Shown one piece after another: positions 42,013-52,747 of a stretch of DNA of 64,000 bases. The notes under the pieces are model-generated. The model made no database searches, was not told where the DNA came from, and saw nothing but the letters and a program-made list of their open reading frames with translations. The stretch lies in the NCBI RefSeq assembly GCF_001723175.1, contig NC_064655.1, positions 1,054,001 through 1,118,000 of the forward strand. The letters run 5' to 3'. The DNA is from Penicillium oxalicum. Lineage: Eukaryota; Ascomycota; Eurotiomycetes; Eurotiales; Aspergillaceae. Position numbers and translations under genes: made by a program. Every line of letters begins with the position of its first letter. Within the stretch, counting starts at the first letter, position 1.

Positions 42013-43987
42013 ATGTCTTTGCCAGCGTCTACAGCAGTACCCAGTCCCTCAAAACGAAACTCTCGTACGACCGCGTCTCGGGGCAAGTGGAGCGAGGAGC
42101 ATTTACTTACTAGTGACAAGTCAGTTCTCATTGCTGCTGATCTTGTGGTATGTTGCTTGCAGCCCTTAACTTCACTCCACCCTTGGAACAATAAAACGAT
42201 TACTCATTTCGAATAATTTTATGGGAATTGCAGAAGCTTCTTGCGAAACCAGAAGCTTGGAATATACTTGAAGAAAAGGAGAAACGTCAAATTCTTAGTC
42301 TCCTCCCCTCGGATATCCACCCAGCTTCAGAGCTTCCTTCCGACGATTTAAACTCAAAGATACCCCCACTTCCGGATTCGTTTATTCGATATTCCAACAA
42401 CTGGCGCGATGGTATCCGTCAATTCCAAGTTGACCTTGAGAATGGTCGATTCGATCCAGAGTGGCTGTGTCAAGCCGAGAATGCGCGGCGCAAGCGAGAG
42501 AATGGCGATTTTGACTCATTCAAGGAGCGCGAGTTCGAAAGATTCTGGGGGCAAAAGCAAAAAACGCAAATGAATGTGATATCGGGCGAGAGCTCCAAGA
42601 TCAAGCTTCCACAGCTCATCGAAGCTGGTGTGTTCATGATCGGCGATGTGTGGCGCTTCGACTACGTCTGGGGCAAAGGGCCTGAACGAGTGCATGTCGC
42701 AAAGGAAGTCAGAGTACGAACCTGAAAAGAATTCTCTCTCCAATACTGCGATGTACTAAAGACTTTTAGATACACAAGATCGATGGCCAAAATCTTTCGT
42801 TTGTGGCTCCTACTGGCCAACGAATATTTCTTACTTCGCATTCAGCCACCACGGATGGCAACCATGTGCATAAACAGCGTGATGACCAAAAGCACAATGG
42901 GATTACTTGGTCTGGGTCATCTCAGCATGATGTTCACGAGTTGAAGCTTGAAGCTCCCGAAAGAGACGCACCCCCAAATACAGTCTCAAACAGAATGTCA
43001 GATGACATTACCAAGAACAGCGAGATGGATGCCAAAGTTGATTTTCAAGAGCCGAAAAGCATACCCGAAGTCGACGAACAGGCGTGCGTATCCGAAAACC
43101 TTACCAAGGGGGATGCCGATCAACGTCCGACTCGTGCCGAAACTCAAGATATGGACGAAGACGGCCTCGTTCAAGTGGTGATCATGAGTCCACAACAAGG
43201 CGCACATAGTCTCAAGCGACCTATTCCATCGGCAGCACCCGAGCCAGCAGCCAAACGAAAGCGTGGCCGACCTCGAAAGGTCGATCTTTCCACACCTACA
43301 CACCAAGCTCTGGCTCACGTGGGGGATCTATCGAGATCCGAGGTCCAGGTCCTGATCAGTGCCGGTCCATCTGGACAATCAGCCACTGAAGTCTCTCCGC
43401 AAGCCAATCCAGCCGAAACAAATCCAATTCTTGTCGATACAGTACCCTCAATGATCAGCGCCCCGGAACGGCAATTGTCTTCGCCAGCTTCAACCGCTCG
43501 CTCTTTATCTCCACAGCCCTGCGTGCCCAAACAGAGCGCAAAGCACATAGACGATTCCTCCGTTTCTGCACAGGATGGACATATCACAAAGAGTGATGAA
43601 GATCCCGACAGGGGCCCGAGAGAGCATGTCTCTCTGAATCAAACCCCGAGCTCGCTTCGAACAAATCTCAGGGACTCTTCTGAAAAGCTGACCAAGGAGC
43701 TACCTATGGTATCGGGCGAAGAAGCTTCTGTGAAGCCTGGCCCAGAGCCCTCATCGCTGCCATCAGAGCAGTCTGATGACCACGAGGTTGAATGCGAACC
43801 GGACGAGATCATCTTGTCCGACATATCAACGCCGATGGCGTTGGTCAAAAGAATTCTTCAGATTGATGGTCGACGTGCCGACGGCCGTACGGCCAACACT
43901 TGGAAGGAGATTCGATGCTACCGCAAAAACCAGGATATGGGTAGTCTTTTTGATGTCAGACAGACATGGTATTTAAGGCAGACATGA
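42013..43987 (+). CDS. Asx-homology (DEUBAD) domain protein with AT-hook
   Basis: Exons 42013-42147, 42234-42713 and 42770-43987 (introns 86 and 56 bp) encode 610 residues. A basic start containing SKRNSRTTASRGKWSEEHLL leads into a DEUBAD/Asx-homology domain over about residues 40-205. Its marks are KLLAKPEAWNILEEKEKRQIL, then FIRYSNNWRDGIRQFQVDLE, ENGRFDPEWLCQAENARR and FKEREFERFWG. A long disordered middle contains an AT-hook at about residue 370, KRKRGRPRKVDLS. A conserved-looking end follows, RCYRKNQDMGSLFDVR. In animals, ASX proteins use this domain to activate the BAP1 deubiquitinase on histone H2A. Fungal members are mostly uncharacterised chromatin candidates. It is divergent from sec22, with 261 bp between starts. 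Confidence 0.85.
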
Positions 43988-44490
43988 ATGCGACCTACCC
44001 GCAGTTTGGTGGACAGACTCTTGCCATCTTTATCACCCGCAAAGGTTGAGATTTCCATGTATGCCGCAATGGAAGCAACTCTTGGACTCCATGTACCCAT
44101 GGTCGAGTGAAACTGAACGCCTGGTACTGCTTCAATTTGCTTACGTAATATCTAAAATGAATGGGAAATGACAATGAGGAATTGATACCGAGGACTACAT
44201 AACGACTGGCTCGATCCGACAGGAGAACATCCTGGTGCGTGGATGTTCTTTCCATTCTCCTTGTGATCGTAAGTGGAACAACGCAAATTTCGTGAACTCG
44301 TTTGAGATATTACCGAGCATGTAATGCCTGGACAGCAATGTAATTGCGCATCGGCTTTTGCGCAGTTACCACTTTTGCCTTGTTACAGAATGGTTGGCCA
44401 TCCCAGTATACACGTCCGGGGCCAAGTTCAAGAAATTTGAAGTTTTCGAGGATCAAACTTCTAGCAAACGACTTATATTTACTAGGGCCT
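43988..44490. other. Convergent intergenic region
   Basis: 3' flanks of the DEUBAD gene and the SDR gene. No gene recognised. Confidence 0.65.
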
Positions 44491-45921
44491 TCAAGGAGGC
44501 GTTTGACTTATTGTTGAAGTGAGGGGACCAGGTTCTACATCAGCTGCCACATCGACTGCGAAGCTCGCCTGTATGAAATCTTCAAGCTCCTCACTTACTG
44601 TCTTCAGCTTCTCCTTGACACTGGCCACACCCTCCTGACCGACAATGTGTCGAGATGGGGGATTCTCATGGCCAGCAATGGACGTGATGGCATACACCGT
44701 TTCTTGCACAAGGATCTCAAGATGGGCGGAGCTCAGCGGTGGGTGAATTGAGACCACTCTGGGCGCCGAAAATGGTCCAGTCTCAATTGAATTGACTCGT
44801 GGACTTTCCACGTTCTCGACGGCTTGATTGTTGACTGTACCGTTCCCAGTCAACCCTTCCGCTGCAGCTTCTGGAAGTCGGGCAACCAGGTGGTTGAGGA
44901 TACCACGGAAAAGCGGCGCATGATTGTCGGTGGGTGAATAGGCGGGAAAAATAGGAGGCACGCTCGTCACAAGATTGGTGAGAATGCCAATCTCAATGCT
45001 GCACTGCACAATTGTAAGTTTGACGTTGAATGGTGCGACCTCGAATGCAAGACTCTATCGCATTTTGTCAGCCATGACTGTCTTCATTTCGATGATGGCA
45101 ACTGAACCCACATCACAGAATCCTTCCAGAGCCCAACCAGCTGCACAATACATGCCCAGACCAGGGGTTCCAATATGAGCCGCTAGTGTCATGTCAGATG
45201 AATCAGAACGGATCAATTCGCCGGTTATCAATCTTACTTATTCCTGAAAGAATCATGATATGACCAGAGTTCTGCCTTCTCATATGGGGTAATGCGGCTT
45301 TGATAATGTTGAGAGGCCCAAAATAATTGACCTCAAATTGATCACGGACGAGGTTCTGGGTTTGTTGAGACGCAGAAAGCTCTTCGACGGTTCCAATAAG
45401 GGCTAGTACGGGTGGTCACTATGTTGTCCGTTGCAACAGGAAGCTGAATGACATTTTTACCTTGGCTCGTACAGCACAGGAGTATATCCACTCTCCCAAA
45501 TGTTGCAACTGCTTGCGCGAAGACTGCCTGGCATTCGCCCATCATCCTAAATCAAAGGAAATCCTTAGCATTCATCCTGTATTTCAAGCAATAAATAGAG
45601 CAATACGCTATCTTTAACTCCAAAGAAATAGGTTTCTGGCGCACACCTGATATCCAGAGGTACAGTCTTGATTCGCTGCGGCCATCCTTCCTCGCGATGT
45701 TCCCCGACCTCAGCGAGGAACGCGTCGAAACGGTCTCGACGTCGCGCATCACGGTCAGGAACCGTATGTGCCAATCCAAGCAACGCATAGTCTCCGTGTG
45801 CAAGAGCCTGTCGGGCGACAGAGATGCCGATTGCAGAGTCCCCGGCAGTAATTAGCCATACTCGCGGTGCGCTATGCGACGGGAAATGCGAGCGGGACTC
45901 TGGCGCTGGACGGTTGTCCAT
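44491..45921 (-). CDS. Short-chain dehydrogenase/reductase with altered active-site motif
   Basis: Five exons (45921-45647, 45546-45461, 45402-45238, 45182-45112, 45054-44491) with introns of 100, 58, 55 and 57 bp encode 386 residues. The Rossmann start reads RVWLITAGDSAIGISVARQAL (residues 21-41). FGRVDILLCCTSQ, RDQFEVNYFGPLNIIKAALP and SGHIMILSGITAHIG follow. Tyr187 occurs in GMYCAAGWALEGFCDSLAFE, but the lysine of the usual YxxxK is replaced by Gly191, and the TGxxxGIG loop reads TAGDSAIG. The C-terminal 150 residues extend beyond a classical SDR core and end DVEPGPLTSTISQTPP. Ser173 and Tyr187 could remain active-site residues. Substrate, and whether the protein is catalytic, cannot be told. 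It is divergent from the CLPTM1 gene. Confidence 0.85.
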
Positions 45922-46241
45922 CTGTTATGTCGTCTTCAATCTCGATACCTCTGCACCTCATTCATCGTGCGATTTCAGAAAACTGAGCAGTTGCTCTCGC
46001 GCCGTCAATCTCGCAGCTCTAGTCCTCAAACGTGACAATCCCGGACCTTCTCCGAACGAGTGCGATGTTTGGCGGTTGAAAATACCCCAAAGTGCCAAGC
46101 GCCCCGCTACGCCGGCCCAGTCAGCTCCCCCCCTTTCGTCGGACGGGCTGGACCCGAAGGCGTTAACCGCTCAATTCTTCTGGCCGCGTCGGCCGTTTGC
46201 TCTTTTGTGCTTTTTCTTTCCTCATCTCCCGTCATCGCAAA
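45922..46241. other. Divergent promoter between the SDR and CLPTM1 genes
   Basis: 320 bp head-to-head region, no gene. CT-rich on the plus strand just before the CLPTM1 start (about 46,195-46,235). Confidence 0.65.
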
Positions 46242-48368
46242 ATGCCCGAGCAACGGCAACGCAGAGAGGAGGACGGAGGCGGCAACGTATGTCCATCCAG
46301 TATTCGATCCTTCCGGCTCGCAGGCGCGGAATCAAGCCGTCCTTTGCCCTTTCCCTTGATTTGAAGCTGACCGATGAATCGTTTTCCAGTCCGGCCTCAA
46401 GGGTGCTCTCCAGGGTCTCGGAATTTTCCTTCTGATGCAATTTGTTGTTGGCCAGTTCTTTGGGAACAAGCAAAATGCAACCTCTTCTGTGCAGCCCGGA
46501 AACATGCCCACGTTTGCGGACCGTCCTGATCCCAGCGAATATGCCGATTACAGTCCCATCCCAGACCTGATCGCCCCGATTTGGCCGTCCGACAGCACGA
46601 TCGACATCAGCATCTATGTGTCACCATCAATTGTGGTGCCGTCTTTCAAGTCAAAGGATAGCACTCTTGTGATGCATGAGCAGAACTTCACCATTGGCAA
46701 CTACAGCGACACCCGGGAGATTGACACCGTCATCAAGCTTCCTAAGCAAGTACAGCAAAATGGAACCCTCTACGCTCACTTCTTTGTGGCTCGTACGGGA
46801 CACCCCTTGGACCCCAGCGCGAAGGACTACAACACCGCGGATGCTGTCCATTTTCTGCGTCCCTTGAACCAGTACCTGCCCAAGAAGAAGGCAAAGAAGC
46901 TCAAGAATCTGCTCGCTGCGTCGGACGAGGGCGAGAACGAGGAAGTTGATGACACTCCGGATGTTCAGACTGTCTCTTACTATCACCCCAACTTCACTCT
47001 CTCAGTTATCCCCGATTCTGGATCGCAAAAGTTCCCCCAGATGCACCCAGCTGTCCGTCAGTATGTCCAGCTTGAGCGGACAGGTGCGCGCGACAAGTCT
47101 GGTCGAAATGGCTGGTACTATCCGATTCTGTTCCTCAATACATTCTGGCAGTTGAAGAGTCACATGACCGAGCTGAACTCGACAGTGACCGAGGTGCCCT
47201 TGCGGATTACCCTCAACAACTTGGCGAACTGGAAGTTCAGCATCCTCACAAGTATTGACGAGGGCTCCAAGCAAAGCGCGCGTCAGGCTGCGTATGGCGG
47301 ACCCGTGCCCGGTGGTGGTGATGGTTCCGAGTGGGAGACGATCAAAGAGGTTCTCTTGGACACCAACATCTATCTTTTGGGCACCACGGGCATTGTGACT
47401 ATCTTGCACATGCTCTTCGAAACCCTGGCTTTCAAGAACGATATTGTGAGTCTCCGAAGAATGCGTTATTTGATGAGCGGTGGCTTTTGTTTCACTTTCG
47501 TGGCCTCGCTAATACGAGCGTTGTCCAATTATAGGCTCATTGGCGGAACAAGAAGGATAATGTGGGAACGTCGGTTCGAACCATCTTGGCCAATGTGTTC
47601 ATGCAGGCCGTGATCTTCCTTTATCTCATGGACAACAGTGACAACACCTCCTGGATGATTCTGGCCAGCCAAGGATTCGGTATTCTGCTGGAGGCCTGGA
47701 AGATCACAAAAACTGTGAACGTCCGCCTGCGACCTCCACCGCCGAGCTCTTTCTTCTATTTCCTGCCCTACGTCGTTGTCTTCGAAGACAAGCACAAATT
47801 GAGTGAGACTGAGGAAAAGACCAAGGAGTATGACGAGATCGCCTTCCGCTATCTGTATATTCTCGCTGTGCCTCTCCTCCTCGCCTACGCCACGTACAGT
47901 CTTTTGTACAACACTCACAAGTCATGGTATTCTTACATCATTGAGACTCTTGTGGGCAGTGTATACGCCTACGGCTTCCTCATGATGGTCCCCAGCTTGT
48001 ATATCAACTACCGATTGAAATCAGTCGCTCACATGCCGGGTAAGGCCATGGCCTACAAGTTCCTCAACACTTTCATTGATGACTTGTTCGCATTCACGGT
48101 TAAGATGCCTTGGCTGCATCGGCTGGCAACGCTCCGAGACGACGTCATCTTCTTCATCTGGCTGTACCAGAGTTGGAAATACAAGATTGACTACAAGCGT
48201 GTCAACGAGTTTGGACAGGGAGGCGACAGTGACGAAGAGGGCGATGCTACCACCGTTTCCAAGTCAGAAACGAAGGAGAACAAGCAGACAAAGGAGGCGA
48301 TGGCCGCGCAGACTTCTGCGGATGTTGACCAGAAATCCTCTACCCGCCAGCGGAAGTCGAAAAAATAG
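46242..48368 (+). CDS. CLPTM1 family multipass membrane protein
   Basis: Exons 46242-46286, 46390-47445 and 47535-48368 (introns 103 and 89 bp) encode 644 residues. The 45-base first exon gives MPEQRQRREEDGGGN and joins SGLKGALQGLGIFLLMQFVV, the first membrane segment. A large lumenal domain follows (LIAPIWPSDSTIDISIYVSP, NGTLYAHFFVARTGHPLDPS, NGWYYPILFLNTFWQLKSHM). Then come several membrane segments around LLDTNIYLLGTTGIVTILHM, NKKDNVGTSVRTILANVF and YSLLYNTHKSWYSY, and a Lys-rich cytosolic tail ending SSTRQRKSKK. CLPTM1 proteins sit mainly in ER and Golgi membranes. Human CLPTM1 and CLPTM1L influence receptor trafficking and GlcN-PI scrambling for GPI anchors. The fungal role is not settled. 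The terminal Lys cluster resembles an ER retrieval signal. Confidence 0.92.
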
Positions 48369-49035
48369 GCAAGCTTGCAATCTTTCTGGACGTCGTGTGT
48401 CGCATGAAAAGCAGATTGGATTCTAGAATCCTCGCAGTCTGGCTCTCAGAAAATACCGGTGACATGCAGATGTGGCTGCTAAATTTGAAAGTGTGATATA
48501 ATTCAACTCCAGGCCCCAGAAACGCTACTAGGACAGTTCCTGGCTGCTTAGCGATGGATATCGTGTTCTCCTACGGATTCCTACCACTTCGTAGACTGAT
48601 TAAAAAAAAATGGCAACCCAATTTTACTCGCTCACAGAGATCTGCCACGTAGTATCTGGACGTTGGCCGTAGGCGATGGTGGAAGTTGGATCATGCGATA
48701 AGATGGATGGGTTTGTTTTATCCAGTCTCTTTGACCGAATCGAGGCTTATCCATCCGATTTCGTTCCCGCGCCCATCCACGTGCCTCTTCTATGAAGGCT
48801 CCGCTGGTGAAATCCAGCTCTGCGAATATTTCTCAATCTTATTCTGCCATGCTGAAGACCACCGAATTTGGTGCATGAAAGTAAATTTGTGTCCCCTGAG
48901 GTCAAGCGCTGGAAAGCGGAGTGCTTGAGACGCGTTGCGTTTCTTGCGCGAACCCCACGCGTCCTTTTCCACGAATGAGCATTGTTTACGGGTGAGACCT
49001 GCCACAATTACCAGCAGACGCCCAAAGTCGAAGAG
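48369..49035. other. Intergenic region between CLPTM1 and mis6
   Basis: 3' flank of one plus-strand gene and promoter of the next. No extra gene recognised. A short upstream frame starting at 48935 is the read-through of the mis6 exon 2 frame and is not supported as a start. Confidence 0.6.
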
Positions 49036-51417
49036 ATGGCACAAACGAATAATGGTGATTTATCCCAAGCCGAGCACTATCATCCTGAAGGGCTTGTATC
49101 AAACTAACTTCTTGATAGATAATGATGAATCTAATCAGTTGCTGGATGCAGTTGAGCACTTGGAAGCCGGTATGCAGATGACGATGAGAGAACAAGATAT
49201 TTCAAGCAAAGGCTATCTCTGCAAGATACTGACGCGGGGATAAGTTGCATTCGTACCTGTCAAGCAAAGGCAAACCGATGCTGGCCAGTTAGCCCAGAGC
49301 ATTGCCTCGGACGCGTACGAGAATGGCATTCCGCAACTGGCACTGGGCCGTGTGCTAAAGGTTTTGACAACCAAGAATCACCTCGATCAGTCAACAGCCA
49401 CGATTTTGATCAAGAATTTGTATCCACGGGAGCAGATTCCTACCAAATTTATCACTCAGGTCGTGTGTTCCTTGGGTCCTAGCAAATTCAAACCAGGCCC
49501 GACCACACAGGCTTTGCTTGTTCGTTGGCTGATTATGACCATTGATCTGTTGGAGGATCGGACACACCTTGGAAAACTCTACGCAGTGCTGTTTAATCAT
49601 CTGGACATGATCAGCTTACGAAAGCCGCTATGTCATTTGCTTTCTCTTATCACGCGGCGAAGGCATGTCAAGCCATTTCGCATTCAAGCGCTGATGGAGC
49701 TGATTCAAACGGCGGGAGGGGAAGAAAAGGAACTCTTGAGTCTGTTGAAAACATTCAAGAATTACTGCCCAGAAATTATTCTTGGCGACGTGGGTGTTTC
49801 GCGAAAAATGGTCCTTTTTTTCAAACACCCTGACCCAGAATGGTCATCCCATGCGAAGTTGCTTCAGGATCAGAATCTCGAGTTGAAGCAAGCAACTCAG
49901 CAATCTTCATACCAGGTCATCAATCGAGCACTTGGAAAAAGGACTAGGGTGGAGGTGATCATTCCGGTGCTGCAGACCTCTCGCGTGTCGAACAAGCACA
50001 CTTCATTGGAAGAAATTCGAAACATTCAGCATTTTGTTGACAGAGTTGACAAGATTGAGTTGCCGAATCAGATCATTTCCACGCTGAGGGACTCAATGGC
50101 GCAGAAATATCTTCATCTCGTTCAGCCAGAGGCAGCGAACGCTCGCCTCAACGACTGGCTAAGTGGGTTCTTGGCGGACAAGCTTGCACAGATACAAGAG
50201 GATCAAGATGATGACCCGGAGGCCCTTACCTTTGTCCTGAGTTACCTTGAGGGGCATACTTCCTTTGCAAAGGTTTGCATTTCTTTATCAAAAGCTGTTT
50301 GACGAGACTTGTCCTCACCATCTCACAGGTCATTTTACCCTCGATACAAGATTTCTTGGAATCATACCTTTCAATGTGGAATGGACAAGACAATCGTGCA
50401 CTCGTCCTCCGATTATTGCGATACCTTCCGATAGAGTCATACGACAGCTTATGGAAGCGATTCTTCATCCACTTGGAAAACGCCATGCTGGACAGTACCG
50501 TGGGCTCCAGAATTGAGCTGCTAAACTTCTATTCCGCCTTGATCACAGAATGGGGGGTGCGACTCTCAGAGCAGCCGTTGAGTCAAGGGGAATCACTTCC
50601 ATTGACTCATCTCATCAGACATGCTGAACTTCTTGCTTCTTCAGTACTTGAGCTAACATCATTGTCCGTAACTGCGGACTCCCAAGCGCATGCTCTTGTG
50701 TACTCGGTCTTGCACTTCTACAAATCCGTTGCACGTCTCTTTTCACAGGCTTCGCGCAACGCCAGTATTCGGCTGACAGTCCCAATGGCGCCGACCATCT
50801 ACTCACTTGCCTTTACGCCAACCATCTCTGCCATATCAGCTCTCAACTCCATTTTGGCTGATTACAAGTCATCGTTCGAGACATCTTTGACATCCGATCT
50901 CATTCGGGTTCCCAACTCATCTGATCCGCTCTATTCTACAGAAATGGTCAACCAGTTCAATGGCTATGTCATGGATATGTGCAATCTCATTTGGCGTAAT
51001 CGCGCCCTCAACACAGAGGATCCAAATGCTCAGGGCTGTCTAGTGCCCGCGACAAGTCTCAACGCGTTAACCACATTTATCCGGAACGTGAACGAAGCCG
51101 CTCGGCATTATGATCGTGGGAGCGCCTTCCATACAACCTTAGCTTCTCTCTTCTCTCTCAGTAACCACCCGGCGTTTGCCAATCTGTCGGCCGCTTGCTT
51201 TGCAGATGTCGAGGAGACGCAGAATGTTGTTGGTGAGCGCCCAAGGCTGCGAAAACCAGTCACTCAGAAAGCATTGCAGGCACTTGAGAAAGATCAGGGC
51301 GCCAAAATCACATGGCAGGAATACCGCGTCTATATGCTAGAATGGCTGGATGCAGTTGGAAGCCGAGGAACAAGCGATCTGATGCGGAGCACTATGAAAG
51401 CTTTGCGGAAAGAGTGA
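49036..51417 (+). CDS. mis6: Inner kinetochore protein Mis6/CENP-I (Ctf3)
   Basis: Exons 49036-49054, 49119-49169, 49245-50272 and 50329-51417 encode 728 residues. The introns are 64, 75 and 56 bp. The first exon is only 19 bases and is joined by an intron with a CTAAC branch site to give MAQTNNDNDESNQLLDAVEH. Without this join the start is lost. The protein is an all-helical repeat protein with YENGIPQLALGRVLKVLTTK, IRNIQHFVDRVDKIELPNQI and a C-terminal KITWQEYRVYMLEWLDAVG. This is the Mis6/CENP-I pattern. It belongs to the constitutive centromere-associated network that sits on CENP-A chromatin and supports its deposition. The family evolves fast, so the call rests on helical layout and a few conserved phrases. 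Confidence 0.88.
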
Positions 51418-51600
51418 GCTAAAATTGTTGGAGCCTTCATGCCATGTATGCTAGACGTATGACTGGGTAGGAAAATTGTAATCTATCCTCGATTTATTCA
51501 CACGACGCCGACTAATGGCGTTTGATTATTTTCTTTATATGAAATATAATACACGGATATCGGCCAATACATCCACGAAGACGATTCAGGGGCTAGTCCT

Positions 51601-52496
51601 TCAAAGTTTGACCGTCGAGTTAAGGTATATATCCTGGACGCTGGGGTCATCCCGCAGCGAGCTGAGGACATCCTCAATAGCCTTAACATGTTCCTCTGGC
51701 AACTCAACCAAAGTCTCCTGATTTGGGTCCCAAAAAATCTCCAGCTCCTCGATCGTCAATCCAGTCATTTTAGTAAATGCCTCACCGACACGTTTTGTTT
51801 CCGAGGGGTCAGTCAACAGGACGAGGCGACCATCCTCGTCCGTGTTGATGTCCATCGCGCCCGCTTCAATAGCCGGATCTAGGAAATCATCTGCGTTTAT
51901 GTCATCTTTTTTTTCCATGACGACGCGTCCTTTCTTCTCGAAGAGAAAAGTTGTTGGTGTCACAGTTCCTCCACCATTCTTGATCAGATAGCGAATGTCT
52001 TGAAGGACTCGAGCTTTCTGATCAGTTTGACATTCCACCACAGCAGCAACTCCGCCGGGAAGCATGGCTTCGATAGTAACAGCTTCAAGGGCCTGGCCCG
52101 TCAAGCTGAGCCCTTGACCTCTTGCAATTGCAGCTTCGATGATATTTTTAGGGATTGAGGCGCGCTTCGCATTCGAAAGCGCCAGGGTCAAGCGAGGGTT
52201 GTACTTTGGATCGGCACCCCATACTGAATCGATTCGAGATTTAGCAATGAAACCTGGAACTAGGTAAAAAATGTCATGACGGGCCGCTTACATTGCGTTG
52301 CACTAGCGATCTCCTTGCTCATCATCTGACGTTCTTTGCTCTTCGCCTTGTCATTCTTGGCCTTGTCATGTTTGATGGTGGACCATTTGCTATGTCCGGA
52401 GAGTAAGATGGCAGATGACGTGATGCTACGAGAAATCAAACCGGCGACATGCCCTGGAATATGCCAAAGCGCTTTTCTGGGTAATGAGAGAGCCAT
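51601..52496 (-). CDS. Mitochondrial YebC/TACO1-family translational activator
   Basis: Exons 52496-52292 and 52223-51601 (intron 68 bp) encode 275 residues. The start at 52496 gives MALSLPRKALWHIPGHVAGL, a mitochondrial-type leader. An upstream in-frame ATG at 52562 adds an acidic stretch unlike a presequence. The YebC core begins GHSKWSTIKHDKAKNDKAKS, and the splice yields SKEIASATQLWGADPKYNPR, colinear with the family. LSNAKRASIPKNIIEAAIAR, LPGGVAAVVECQTDQKARVL and NGGGTVTPTTFLFEKKGRVV follow. Human TACO1 is needed for COX1 synthesis, and bacterial relatives act on ribosomes or as regulators. It is divergent from the HEAT-repeat gene, with 251 bp between starts. Confidence 0.93.
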
Positions 52497-52747
52497 CGGG
52501 GGTTCTTCTCCAGACTCTCGAGAATCTGTAGGATTATGGCCTTCGGCGTCATGTACATTCAAGCTGCGGACCCACTGTTTGTCCGATTCCCGTAGACGGT
52601 GACGGGTGGCCCCTCGATAAGGGAGAACGTAGCTCTACGTTCCTCATAGACTCATACATCCTCACTTTCGATCTTTCCCACTGGCATCTTGCCTTGCCTC
52701 TCAATCAATAATTATGCGGAGATAGACGACATCATTTTCGGCACCCA

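Noticed and set aside
52224..52291. Alternative splice acceptors (exon starts 52259 and 52253) for the TACO1-type gene
   Set aside because: They keep the same phase, but would make introns of 32 and 38 bp, below the usual fungal minimum, and would insert 10-12 residues where the family has none. The 68 bp intron gives the expected sequence.
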